A stretch of DNA of 64,000 nucleotides from CAZDDI01 sp964504195 (GTDB taxonomy: Bacteria > Chloroflexota > Anaerolineae > B4-G1 > SLSP01): the NCBI GenBank assembly GCA_964504195.1, contig CAZDDI010000001.1:186001-250000 (forward strand), written 5' to 3'. This document shows positions 33,684 through 41,303 of the stretch, piece by piece. The notes beneath the pieces are model-generated. The model saw only the letters and a program-made list of their open reading frames with translations, had not been told where the DNA came from and did not search any database. The position numbers and the translations under genes were made by a program. How positions within the stretch are numbered: position 1 is the stretch's first letter; the number at the start of each line of letters is the position of its first letter.

Positions 33684-34548
33684 TGGCGTGCAGCAGGTCG
33701 GCTGCGCTGAATTTAGCCCACCAGGTTTTACCCATGTGGCGCTCGGCTTGCACCAGTTGATGCAGCAGCTCCGCGTGGGCCTGGTGCTGGGCCTGATGAC
33801 AGAGATCGGCGCGCGAGGCATAGATGCAAAACCGGCAAGCTGTGCGTGGGCCGCCTTCGGCGTCCTCATCGTACATTTGCCAGGGTTGCATCCCCTGCGC
33901 GCGATACGCGGGGTGGGGGGTAATTCCCGCATCCCGCAACTCTCGAAAAACTTCCCGGCGCGTCCAGGTAAACAGTGGCAAAGCGTTGTATATGACGGTG
34001 GGTGTGTCTAGTCGAAACCGCTTTCCGTTAGGCAGTTGCCCCGTTTTCCACTCGAGCCGGGGAGCGTGGGCCGCTTTGCGAGCGCGGCGCGGGCTTTCCG
34101 CTGCCCGCTCGCCTAGTAGCACCAGCCGCTCCGGCCACACCGTCGCGCGTTCCTGGCGGAGCCAGGCATCCAGCAACGCGATCTTGAAGTACGAGGTGCA
34201 GAAGCGCGTGGCCGGACTCGGCGGCCAGCCGCGCCGGAGGGCCAGATCCGTAACCCCGGCAATCACCCCCGGCGTGCCGAGGGGCACGATGTCCGCAGGG
34301 CCATTAACGTCCCGAATTGCCAGGCGTTTCACCCCCGTCCCGTCTCCAGTAGGGGCGTAGAGCAGCTGCTGGGCGATCAACCGCACTCGCAGTTGCGCAC
34401 ACACCTCCTGAACGTAGGGGAGCGTTTCCGGCCAGTCTTCGGGAAGCACCTGGTAGTGAGCCAGGTATTGCGCGGGGTCGCTTTGACGCACCAGATAACT
34501 GAGTAGCGCGACACTATCCTTACCGCCAGAGAGGCTGACCACCATCAT
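33670..34548 (-). CDS. PP-loop protein of the PAPS-reductase / DndC-like family
   Basis: The start at 34548 (MMVVSLSGGKDSVALLSYL) lies behind GGGGGTGG, 11 bases after the upstream gene; an in-frame start eight codons earlier overlaps that gene. The 292-residue protein has the adenylation loop SLSGGKDSVA. Later cysteines (RFCTSYFK, then TACRFCIY and DLCHQ) have the spacing of a possible Fe-S cluster, as in DndC and related sulfotransfer enzymes. Substrate unknown: tRNA, DNA or nucleotide. No other dnd genes are present. Confidence 0.75.
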   Translation of the reverse strand: MMVVSLSGGKDSVALLSYLVRQSDPAQYLAHYQVLPEDWPETLPYVQEVCAQLRVRLIAQQLLYAPTGDGTGVKRLAIRDVNGPADIVPLGTPGVIAGVTDLALRRGWPPSPATRFCTSYFKIALLDAWLRQERATVWPERLVLLGERAAESPRRARKAAHAPRLEWKTGQLPNGKRFRLDTPTVIYNALPLFTWTRREVFRELRDAGITPHPAYRAQGMQPWQMYDEDAEGGPRTACRFCIYASRADLCHQAQHQAHAELLHQLVQAERHMGKTWWAKFSAADLLHASQPG

Positions 34549-34558
34549 GGCCCACCCC

Positions 34559-35029
34559 CTAAGCCTCGGCAAGCCAGAGATCTGGCTGCCAGGGATGGCC
34601 GGAGTGGACCCACTCGCGCAGGTCTATCCGGGTCAGGCCGTGATAGGTGGGGAACGCCTGCGCGTCGCACAGGAGTTGTCCCAACCACAGCCCGGCATCC
34701 AGCGGCCGGCGGCAGCCCGTGGGCGGCCACTCGAAGTAAGCGGGTTGCCCATTGGATTTCAGGACAAAGACGTGCGACTCGTAAAAGCCGCGCGCCAGCC
34801 AGGTCCAAGTGTCGTGCGGCAGGCTGAGGGTCAGCCATTTGCGCCGCTTGGCGGCGCTTTTCCAGGCGGCCAGAAACGTGCGCGCGGCTTGCTGCACCCC
34901 GATCCGGGGGCAGCGGAGTGCGTATTCGGAGGTGTGCGCCCGCTCGGTGCTTTCCAGCACCCAGGTAGCGTAGCCGGCGACGACTTTCCAGAACGCGGTC
35001 AAAGCGGTGAGTTCGAGCGTGTCAGGCAT
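34559..35029 (-). CDS. Unrecognised 156-residue protein
   Basis: Not recognised. It starts MPDTLELTALTAFWKVVAGY and is rich in Trp and Arg, with a basic helix (TFLAAWKSAAKRRKWLTLSL) that could bind nucleic acid. It starts two bases after the zinc-ribbon gene ends and ends 11 bases before the PP-loop start, so the three are probably co-translated. Confidence 0.6.
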   Translation of the reverse strand: MPDTLELTALTAFWKVVAGYATWVLESTERAHTSEYALRCPRIGVQQAARTFLAAWKSAAKRRKWLTLSLPHDTWTWLARGFYESHVFVLKSNGQPAYFEWPPTGCRRPLDAGLWLGQLLCDAQAFPTYHGLTRIDLREWVHSGHPWQPDLWLAEA

Positions 35030-35030
35030 C

Positions 35031-36056
35031 TCACCACCCCCCGTCTGTGTTCAAGCCAACCACATCCGCCGGCGTTTCAGTGTCTGGGCCGCTGGGGACC
35101 GGCGGGGCAAACCCGCGTTGCTTGAGGAGTTCGGTATGCCAGGCCAGCAGTCGCCGCAGGCGTTTCAGGGTATGGGCCGGCAACTCGCCGGCGGCCAGTT
35201 CGGCCTCCAGATCAGCCCGCGGGCACACAAAGAGGTCGTCATCCACCGCCGTAGCACTACAGCGGGGACATTCGGCCAGATTGTCGTAGCAGCTGAGGTC
35301 TCGCGGCTCAGCCGGATCCATGAAACGCAGCCAGGTTTCCACATCCTCACGCAAGGCGGCGGGCACGGTGTCAAACCACCCACATTCCTGGCAGTAGACA
35401 AAAGCCTGGTTGAGCCCGTCGTCGGGGGGGAGCGGGCGTAACGGCGCATCAGTCAACGCGCTCGCGTAGACCTGCCCGAGCGGCGACTCCAGATCGAAGT
35501 CGCCCAACTCGTAGCCAGCGCCCAGCAGGTGCCGGAGCCGGGCAGCCTCCAATTGCGCCGCCGGTAGACAGGTCGCTTCCAGGGCGGCGGCGCGGGTGTG
35601 GAGCATTTCCCGGTCGGCGGAGAAGAAGAACTCGCCCAAGTTGCGCTCTTGCGCGCAAGCCGGGCAGAACCGCGGGAAGTAGTCATACTCCGGGTCGGTC
35701 TCCCAGGCTTCTGGGGGCAGCTTGCGCGCTTGGGCGTCCGTGCCAACCCAGCCGCAGGCGCGGCAGATGGCGAACTCCAGCTTGGGCGTGAGGCTGCGAT
35801 AGCCGTTTCCCGTTTGCCACGACAAGCGCGGGCTGAGATCGGTGAGCAACCCCGGCAGCACGGCCAACACGATCAGACTCTCCACAGAGTCCAGGTTATT
35901 GGCCTGGACCTGCCATTGCAGCGCGGCCAGGGTCGCGGCTTGCAGATCATGCCCGGTGCCGTGAGCTACGAAGTATTGATCGTCGGGGCGGCACGTCATG
36001 GAAAACGTGTCGTAGACCCCGACGACGGTAACAGAGGTAAGTTGTGCTGTGTTCAT
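35031..36056 (-). CDS. Unrecognised 341-residue protein with two paired-cysteine zinc sites
   Basis: Not recognised. Two cysteine sets suggest zinc ribbons: CRACGW with CPAC (about 98-130) and CQECGW with CPRC (about 222-265). The N-terminal part (TSVTVVGVYDTFSMTCRPDD) resembles a small alpha/beta domain. The protein is acidic overall. It lies behind a two-repeat leader. The zinc ribbons make a nucleic-acid or protein-docking role possible. Confidence 0.65.
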   Translation of the reverse strand: MNTAQLTSVTVVGVYDTFSMTCRPDDQYFVAHGTGHDLQAATLAALQWQVQANNLDSVESLIVLAVLPGLLTDLSPRLSWQTGNGYRSLTPKLEFAICRACGWVGTDAQARKLPPEAWETDPEYDYFPRFCPACAQERNLGEFFFSADREMLHTRAAALEATCLPAAQLEAARLRHLLGAGYELGDFDLESPLGQVYASALTDAPLRPLPPDDGLNQAFVYCQECGWFDTVPAALREDVETWLRFMDPAEPRDLSCYDNLAECPRCSATAVDDDLFVCPRADLEAELAAGELPAHTLKRLRRLLAWHTELLKQRGFAPPVPSGPDTETPADVVGLNTDGGW

Positions 36057-36090
36057 GTGAGTTTCCTTTCAGGTAAGTTCAGGTAAGTTA
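36057..36090 (-). promoter_or_regulatory. ACCTGAA leader of the zinc-ribbon gene
   Basis: Coding strand: TTAACTT, ACCTGAACTT, ACCTGAAAGGAAACTCAC, ATG. The ribosome site is AAAGGAA here, the only copy without a final GGAG. Confidence 0.6.
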
Positions 36091-36094
36091 AGGG

Positions 36095-36121
36095 GGGAGA
36101 GAGGCCAGCGGCCCCTCTCCC
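36095..36121 (-). repeat. Hairpin after the acidic 212-residue gene
   Basis: GGGAGAG (36095-36101) pairs with CTCTCCC (36115-36121), with an inner GCC/GGC. It precedes the leader of the zinc-ribbon gene. Confidence 0.45.
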
Positions 36122-36135
36122 TTTGGGTGACGCGA

Positions 36136-36774
36136 TTAGTCGCAGTCGCCTTCCCAACCGTCATAGAAGCCCTCAGAGGCGGCCTCCCAGTCCAGGAAAG
36201 GCTCCTCTTCGGCAATGGCGGTATCCGGTTCGCAGTCAGGCGCGTAGGCGGCGAGCAGCTCGGGTTCGGCGGCGTCGGGTTCGTCGGCGTTGCGGTGCAA
36301 CAACCGCACATCCTCGACTTCGACGAGTTCCCAATCGAAGGGCAAGCCGGCGGCGCGCAGCGCGGCGAAGACCGTGGTGTGGATGTGCGTCCAATCGAGG
36401 GCGGGTTCCCAATCGGGCTGATCGGGATAGTCCTCTTCGATGGGCGTATCCATTTCCACGCGCAAGGCCAGTACCGCCGAAACGAAAGCGGTCGGGCGCG
36501 GCTCACGCAGCGGGTAGCGAAATTCCGGGTCGGGTGGATCGGGGTCTTCAGGCGTCCACCCCAGCGGCTCGAGATTGCGCCGCCCGTCAGCGTGGCAGTA
36601 GGGCGCGGCGGTTTCACATACCCGGTTCGCCAGGTCCTCAGGAGCCCGGGGATCGTAGAGATCGGCTACATCCAGCCGTTCCCGCGTCTCCGGGTCCAGG
36701 CTCTCTTGCAACCAGGCCAGGTACTCCGGGTCATTCAGCGTCACAACATCATTTGCGTTCAGGTAAGTAGCCAT
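36136..36774 (-). CDS. Unrecognised acidic 212-residue protein
   Basis: The start at 36774 (MATYLNANDVVTLNDPEYLA) has AAAGGAG upstream. The protein is strikingly acidic, with runs such as PEDPDPPDPEF, EEDYPDQPDWE and EEEPFLDWEAASEGFYDGWE, and very few lysines. DNA-mimic proteins such as some antirestriction factors look like this, but no family is recognised and the idea is untested. Confidence 0.6.
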   Translation of the reverse strand: MATYLNANDVVTLNDPEYLAWLQESLDPETRERLDVADLYDPRAPEDLANRVCETAAPYCHADGRRNLEPLGWTPEDPDPPDPEFRYPLREPRPTAFVSAVLALRVEMDTPIEEDYPDQPDWEPALDWTHIHTTVFAALRAAGLPFDWELVEVEDVRLLHRNADEPDAAEPELLAAYAPDCEPDTAIAEEEPFLDWEAASEGFYDGWEGDCD

Positions 36775-36820
36775 AGCAAACACTCCTTTCAGGTAAGGTT
36801 CAGATTAAGGGTTCAGGTTA
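36775..36820 (-). promoter_or_regulatory. Triple ACCTGAA-type leader of the acidic gene
   Basis: Coding strand: ACCTGAACCC, TTAATCTGAACC, TTACCTGAAAGGAG, eight bases, ATG. The stop TAA of the upstream gene provides the first A of the first repeat. Confidence 0.6.
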
Positions 36821-37783
36821 TGAGCAGCCGTATAACCGCGTTAGCGAGGTGTAGACGGTAGCGGTCATGTCGGCTAACAAGGCCTCGCGGTCGTAGCCAG
36901 AGGCTACTTCCGCGGGGTCGGGGTCATAGAAGACGTCGCCCAGATCGCTGATGATTTGGGCCGCTGCCTGGCGCAGATCGCGCTGCCCAGGCAGCCCAAC
37001 CCGATCCGGCTCGACTTCCCACTCCAGCCCACAGTCCAGACAATGCGCCTGGACTGGCCCTAGCCATTCGTCGGCGGGTGCGGTAGGGAACTCGAAATTG
37101 ACGCGCGCCCCATCCGCGTAATCTTCGATGACGGTGATGGGTTGCGGGCCTTCGAGTTGGAGATCGCCCCCGCCACACTCCGGGCACGCCTCGGGCGGCG
37201 TGTAGAGCAGGGTGGCGGTGTCGGGTAGGAGGAGAGTAGGCGCGATAGCGGGCGCGATAGCGGGCGCGTCATCTGGCGACCAGGGGATAGCATACGCGGT
37301 GTAATCCGCGCGGGCCAGCATGTTCCCGTCGCTTCGCTCGTCAAAGTCCAGCACGGCCTCGGTCGGGTCGCCCTCTTCGATGAGGGACAAGGCGTAGTCC
37401 CGAATGGCTTGCCGGGCGCTTTCCCGATCTGGTGCTAACTCGACGTGGGGCGATCCGCCGGTGAAATCCGGCAGCCCCACAATCAAGTAGGCCGCGGGAG
37501 GGTGAGCGTAGGCACGCAAGAGCGTGACCAGGTGCTTGACCGGGATCAACGCCAGGCACTCCAGTTTGTCGGGCTGGTCTGCCGGGCAGAAGCCCAGAAT
37601 CCAATCGCCGGTCGCGTAGTCTTCGGTCAGGTAGATGTCCAGCGCGGTGCCGCAGACGTTGAGCCGGAGCCCATCGAGATACGGGTGCAGGATTTCGAGA
37701 TCCAATGACGGCAAGACCATTTCGATTTGGATGTCTGCGGGCAGTTGCCCCAGATAGCGCGTTAGTTTGCTGTCGGGATTCAT
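36818..37783 (-). CDS. Unrecognised 321-residue protein with zinc-ribbon region
   Basis: The start at 37783 (MNPDSKLTRYLGQLPADIQ) overlaps the preceding stop as ATGA and has GGAGG upstream; a longer open frame is a shadow. The first 170 residues are an alpha/beta domain with VLPSLDLEILHPYLDGLRLN. A zinc-ribbon-like pair CPECGGG ... CLDCGLEWE occurs at about 200-260. A helical tail ends in RLYGCS. Function unknown. Confidence 0.6.
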   Translation of the reverse strand: MNPDSKLTRYLGQLPADIQIEMVLPSLDLEILHPYLDGLRLNVCGTALDIYLTEDYATGDWILGFCPADQPDKLECLALIPVKHLVTLLRAYAHPPAAYLIVGLPDFTGGSPHVELAPDRESARQAIRDYALSLIEEGDPTEAVLDFDERSDGNMLARADYTAYAIPWSPDDAPAIAPAIAPTLLLPDTATLLYTPPEACPECGGGDLQLEGPQPITVIEDYADGARVNFEFPTAPADEWLGPVQAHCLDCGLEWEVEPDRVGLPGQRDLRQAAAQIISDLGDVFYDPDPAEVASGYDREALLADMTATVYTSLTRLYGCS

Positions 37784-38130
37784 GCCACACCTCCAGCCTC
37801 GCGCGCCGCGCAGGATTGCGCCACGAGCGGATTGGTGATGAAGGCTTCCAGCAGCCGCACGACGGTCTGAGGAGATAGCGGCGGCCAGAAGAAGATCGCC
37901 GTTTCGGGCGTGGCTTCCCAGGAGAGGATCAGGTTGCGGCATTCGCTGTCGAGTTGCAGGCGCAAACACAGCCACTCGGTTTCTTCCTCTCCATCTTCAT
38001 CCACCTCGATTGCATAGTCCGCATCTATGACCAGATAACCCGGTTCACAGAACCGGGCTTGCACCCCGCTGAGCGCATTGAACTGAGAAACGAGGTTGTG
38101 GAGGTAGGCAAAGCGTTGGTAGGTTTTCAT
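37780..38130 (-). CDS. Unrecognised 116-residue protein
   Basis: Not recognised. It starts MKTYQRFAYLHNLVSQFNAL, then an acidic hairpin (EVDEDGEEETEWLCLRLQLD) and a helical end. Both ends overlap neighbours by four bases (ATGA), placing it in a tightly coupled set of three genes (37783, 38130, 38909 starts). Confidence 0.6.
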   Translation of the reverse strand: MKTYQRFAYLHNLVSQFNALSGVQARFCEPGYLVIDADYAIEVDEDGEEETEWLCLRLQLDSECRNLILSWEATPETAIFFWPPLSPQTVVRLLEAFITNPLVAQSCAAREAGGVA

Positions 38131-38909
38131 GCCACACCGCCTATCTCGTACACCAGGATCCCCGTGTCGGCCTCTGGGTCGGAGTGCAGGGTGAGGGGGA
38201 AGGCCCAGGCATCGCGGTTGCCTTCATCGCTCACGGAGATTACCCCGTCAGCATGATGGATGACCGCTTCCTTGTCAGCGTCGGTGTGGGCCATGACGGC
38301 CAGCCCTGCGTGGTAGAGCGAGGGGGCGTGACCGTACTCGGTGATGACGCCGCCTTCGAGGCAGAGCACCAGGTAGGGGGTCTCTTGGTCGGCAGTTTCC
38401 GGCGCGGCCAGTGAGTCTTGCCAGGTGGTCGGAGCGACTAACTCCGCAGTTGCCGTAGCCGCCGCGATTTCCGCTTCCCAGCCGTGCGAGCGCAGCACGT
38501 TGAGCAGCTCCTGGTAAGGAATGCCCAAACTGGCGAGCCAGCTCGTCGCTTCGACCGGGTTGTGATGTTTGATGGTGAAGCAGCGACCAGACAGGTACGC
38601 CGCTATGAGCACGGCGCTTGAGCGGCGCGTCTTGACCTGGCGACTGCCCACGCGCGTAACGCGCGGCCAAATCTCCAAGTCGTAGAGCATGATGTCGCCG
38701 GCTAACACCACGAAACGGGCCACATCGCCCCAGTCGCGGCGTTCCAGGCGCAAGCCGGGATTACTACACTGCGCCGCAACTTGCAGCACCTCCGGGGCAA
38801 ACGTCGCGGCCAAAAAGGCCGGTTGGTCAGCCACCGGAATCTGCACCGCCAGCCGGCGCAAGGCGGACTTGTCCGCCAAACGGGTACGGGTTTCATCAAA
38901 CGGGGTCAT
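38127..38909 (-). CDS. Unrecognised 260-residue protein
   Basis: Not recognised. A central part (TIKHHNPVEATSWLASLGIP, then LNVLRSHGWEAEI) resembles a segment of the 117-residue gene at 39331-39684 (ATRWLAQLGVAWEPLLDAAR, then ELGWEAEL). The two may share a small domain. It starts behind a three-repeat leader, and the end of the upstream gene is encoded by that leader. Confidence 0.6.
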   Translation of the reverse strand: MTPFDETRTRLADKSALRRLAVQIPVADQPAFLAATFAPEVLQVAAQCSNPGLRLERRDWGDVARFVVLAGDIMLYDLEIWPRVTRVGSRQVKTRRSSAVLIAAYLSGRCFTIKHHNPVEATSWLASLGIPYQELLNVLRSHGWEAEIAAATATAELVAPTTWQDSLAAPETADQETPYLVLCLEGGVITEYGHAPSLYHAGLAVMAHTDADKEAVIHHADGVISVSDEGNRDAWAFPLTLHSDPEADTGILVYEIGGVA

Positions 38910-39334
38910 TTCAGGTCTCCTTTCAGGTTAATTTCAGGTACTTGTGCCGGGCGCAAGACGTAAGTGGCGACGGGATCGCCGTCCACATAGTCCTGTGCCC
39001 AGACGTGAACTTGCACGGCTCCCGCGCGGTGTTCGATGAGCACTTCGCTCAGGGCAGCGCGGGGATCGGTGGGGTCGGGGATGCTCACGGTGAGCGCGCA
39101 CCCTTCGATGACCAGGTGCAGCGGGGCGGGTGCCGCGCCATTCTCCAGATCGGAGAGCAGCACGGTTTGCACCCAGCGCTTAGCCTGACGGGTTGCGGGT
39201 TGCGCTTCCGTCCACCACGCGCAACGCGCGTTATCAGCGCGCTCCACATGGCGGGGCTGCATAGGAGCAGCACAGACGCCAAACGGCGGGGAAGAACAAG
39301 CAGCGAAGTAGCAGCAAGTGGCGCAGGTGGTCAT
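38906..39334 (-). CDS. Unrecognised 142-residue protein with cysteine-rich N terminus
   Basis: The start at 39334 (MTTCATCCYFAACSSPPFGV) overlaps the upstream stop as ATGA. The first 45 residues hold seven cysteines and resemble small zinc or Fe-S modules (CATCCYF, GVCAAP, ARCAWW). The remainder is beta-rich. Its last residues EINLKGDLK are encoded by the ACCTGAA leader of the next gene, so the two signals overlap. Confidence 0.6.
   Translation of the reverse strand: MTTCATCCYFAACSSPPFGVCAAPMQPRHVERADNARCAWWTEAQPATRQAKRWVQTVLLSDLENGAAPAPLHLVIEGCALTVSIPDPTDPRAALSEVLIEHRAGAVQVHVWAQDYVDGDPVATYVLRPAQVPEINLKGDLK
38910..38940 (-). promoter_or_regulatory. ACCTGAA leader of the 260-residue gene, also coding
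   Basis: Coding strand: ACCTGAAATTA, ACCTGAAAGGAG, ACCTGAA, ATG: three repeats with the ribosome site between the second and third. The upstream gene is translated through it and stops at the TGA that overlaps the ATG. Confidence 0.65.
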
Positions 39335-39684
39335 GTCACTTCCCCCCATTGCCCGGCGGTGTCCGCGCGGGCGAGCAGCTCAGCCTCCCACCCCAGTTCC
39401 CGCGCAGCGTCCAGGAGCGGTTCCCAGGCCACGCCCAGTTGGGCGAGCCAGCGGGTCGCTTGCGCCAGCCGCAGGGGATACCCCGTGCCGACAGCCTGGA
39501 TTTCCTCACCGCCTTTGCAGGGGAAACACGGGTAAACCCGCAACTGCCAGCCCATCACGGGCGGCTCGATGACGACCAGCAGGAAGAGGCCCGGATAGCC
39601 CGGTTCACTCAAGAGCAGGTCGCGTTTAGCCGGCAGATCGCCGTGCCGGGGTGTACTGGTAATCAGGTTAAGTTCCATAGCCAT
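39331..39684 (-). CDS. Unrecognised 117-residue protein
   Basis: Not recognised. It starts MAMELNLITSTPRHGDLPAK behind AAAGGAGTGCT. A CFPCKGGEE motif could bind metal. The C-terminal half (RLAQATRWLAQLGVAWEPLL, then ELGWEAELLARA) resembles part of the 260-residue protein, which suggests an old internal duplication in the replicon. Confidence 0.6.
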   Translation of the reverse strand: MAMELNLITSTPRHGDLPAKRDLLLSEPGYPGLFLLVVIEPPVMGWQLRVYPCFPCKGGEEIQAVGTGYPLRLAQATRWLAQLGVAWEPLLDAARELGWEAELLARADTAGQWGEVT

Positions 39685-39710
39685 AGCACTCCTTTCAGGT
39701 AATTTCAGGT
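39685..39710 (-). promoter_or_regulatory. ACCTGAA leader of the 117-residue gene
   Basis: Coding strand: ACCTGAA, ATT, ACCTGAAAGGAGTGCT, ATG. The TGA of its second repeat is the stop codon of the upstream gene. Confidence 0.65.
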
Positions 39711-39997
39711 TTTAAGGTGGTCAGGCGCAGCAGTTCTGCGGCCCGCCCCCGTTCTTCAAGCACATCCAGTTCGACGAGCGCGCCAAAGAGCGGCGGGCTC
39801 ATGGCAGCCAGGCCTGATTGAGCCAGGCTGTGCAGCGCCCGCAACACTTCACCCAGCAACCGGGGATTGTCCCCCGTAGCCTGGCGCAGTGCGCGGTCGG
39901 CGTGCGCGCGGGGCGCGCAATCCTCGCAGACCACCTGCTCGTCAACGGTCACGACGTACATCGCAATTTTGCGGCAGATGGTGCAGTAGGCGGCCAT
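39695..39997 (-). CDS. Small zinc-ribbon protein, 100 residues
   Basis: The start at 39997 overlaps the stop of the membrane-protein gene as TGATG. The N terminus has CTICRKIA ... VVCEDCAPRAH, a four-cysteine zinc site. The rest is helical (LLGEVLRALHSLAQSGLAAM). Its stop codon lies inside the leader of the next gene (ACC TGA). Function unknown; small zinc proteins of mobile elements often bind DNA or RNA polymerase. Confidence 0.6.
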   Translation of the reverse strand: MAAYCTICRKIAMYVVTVDEQVVCEDCAPRAHADRALRQATGDNPRLLGEVLRALHSLAQSGLAAMSPPLFGALVELDVLEERGRAAELLRLTTLKPEIT

Positions 39998-40419
39998 CAC
40001 AGCACCCCCCAGAGCAGCCCCAGCAAGGCCAGGTGCAGCAGTTGATCGAGTACCGGGCCGCGCCAGTCGGTCAAGCCGAACTTGCGTTGCCCGTCAATCC
40101 AGATGTGGCCGGTGACATTGACCACCAACCCCACCAATCCCCCGACCAGCAGCCCGGAGTAACCTCCGACCAGCAGGCCGTGCCAGCACAACACGCGCCA
40201 GTTACGGCACGCTTTGCCCAGCGCGGTCGGCGTGCTTTGCACCCCGAAGTCGAGAAACAGGTGCAGGGTCAGCGCCCAGATCGGGCGCGACACGGGCACG
40301 CGCAGCACAGCCAGCAGCAGCACGCTTCCGAAGAGCACCGCGCTGGCGAGTTTGCACCACTGCCACCACGCCAGGCGCGGCAGGTGTAACGCATCACGAG
40401 TTTGGATGAGCGCGGTCAT
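39997..40419 (-). CDS. Small membrane protein, faint DUF3307-like features
   Basis: The 140-residue protein has three to four hydrophobic helices (LASAVLFGSVLLLAVLRV, LLVGGYSGLLVGGLVGLVVN, LLHLALLGLLWGVL). The string GHIWIDGQRKFGLTD after a helix resembles the SHWLID segment of DUF3307 membrane proteins, which are often found on plasmids and phages. It overlaps the ArdC-like gene by four bases. Confidence 0.55.
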   Translation of the reverse strand: MTALIQTRDALHLPRLAWWQWCKLASAVLFGSVLLLAVLRVPVSRPIWALTLHLFLDFGVQSTPTALGKACRNWRVLCWHGLLVGGYSGLLVGGLVGLVVNVTGHIWIDGQRKFGLTDWRGPVLDQLLHLALLGLLWGVL

Positions 40420-41249
40420 GCGGTCACCTCCTGCGGCCCCTGGCCGCCAGTGGCGGTATACACGCTCTGGATGAGATAGCGGGCGACTTGCCCGATGCGT
40501 TGGAGCCGCGCGAGCAGGGCCGCGCCGGTGGCGTTCCAGAGCGCCAGGTAATTCGGGCTGTTGGTGTCCAGGCCGAAGTGCCGACAGATCGCATAAGCGG
40601 CGGCCTCGGCCTCCAGTTGCAGCCCGGCAGGTGTGCTGTCAGCGGCGGTCTCCTGCTGCCGGAGCAGTTCCCCGGCGAGCAGATGCGCCAGCGCGGCGGC
40701 TTCCCCCAACGGGGAGAGGCCGGCCAGCAGCGTCAGCGTGCCTTGCCGGTTAGCGCCCAACGCGCCCGCGCGGGCCAGGCGGTCCACCTGGGTTACAGAG
40801 ATGTCGTGCGCGGCGGCGACGGTCTGGAGGGCCGTCACCAGGCCCGCCCCGGCATCTCCGGCGTTGCTCCACTCCGGCGCGGCTGGCAGCGGCTCGCCCT
40901 CGGTTTGGGAAATGTCAAAGACATAGCCCACCCGAAAGCCGGCGAGTTGGCGCTCTTCAGCGCCATCGTCCTCCGTTTTCTTCTTGAAAGCGGGGCAGAG
41001 GATGCCGATGCCTTTTTCGCCCTGGCGGACTTGGCGCCCCAGGGCGGCCCAGGTTTTGTACCCGGCGACGTGGGTAGCCTCAGCGGACTGCATCAGGATC
41101 AGCAGGACGTTGTTCCACGAATACTTGTGGAAACGGCCTAACAACTCCAGATACCGCTGGAAAGCCTCAGTGGCGCGGGTCTGGTCGGTCAAGGCGGCCA
41201 ATTCGGCCAAAAACTGGTCGGTCTGGTCTTGCAGGTCTTGCGGTTTCAT
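40416..41249 (-). CDS. ArdC-like antirestriction/ssDNA-binding protein with lost peptidase site
   Basis: The 277-residue protein matches ArdC. The N-terminal ssDNA-binding domain has YSWNNVLLILMQ, KTWAALGRQVRQGEKGIGIL and FRVGYVFDISQTEG. The C-terminal region is laid out like the ImmA/IrrE-type metallopeptidase (LAHLLAGELLR, then EAEAAAYAICRHFGLDT). Where family members I recall have HELAH, this protein has HLLAG, so the catalytic Glu and second His are gone. ArdC proteins protect incoming plasmid DNA from restriction. The peptidase function is probably absent here. Confidence 0.8.
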   Translation of the reverse strand: MKPQDLQDQTDQFLAELAALTDQTRATEAFQRYLELLGRFHKYSWNNVLLILMQSAEATHVAGYKTWAALGRQVRQGEKGIGILCPAFKKKTEDDGAEERQLAGFRVGYVFDISQTEGEPLPAAPEWSNAGDAGAGLVTALQTVAAAHDISVTQVDRLARAGALGANRQGTLTLLAGLSPLGEAAALAHLLAGELLRQQETAADSTPAGLQLEAEAAAYAICRHFGLDTNSPNYLALWNATGAALLARLQRIGQVARYLIQSVYTATGGQGPQEVTA

Positions 41250-41298
41250 AGCAGGTCTCCTTTCAGGTAAGTTAAGGGTTTCAAGTAGGGTTCAGTTA
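41250..41298 (-). promoter_or_regulatory. ACCTGAA leader of the ArdC-like gene
   Basis: Coding strand: AACTGAACCC, TACTTGAAACCC, TTAACTT, ACCTGAAAGGAG, ACCTGCT, ATG. The two upstream repeats are degenerate. Confidence 0.6.
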
Positions 41299-41303
41299 GG
41301 GCT

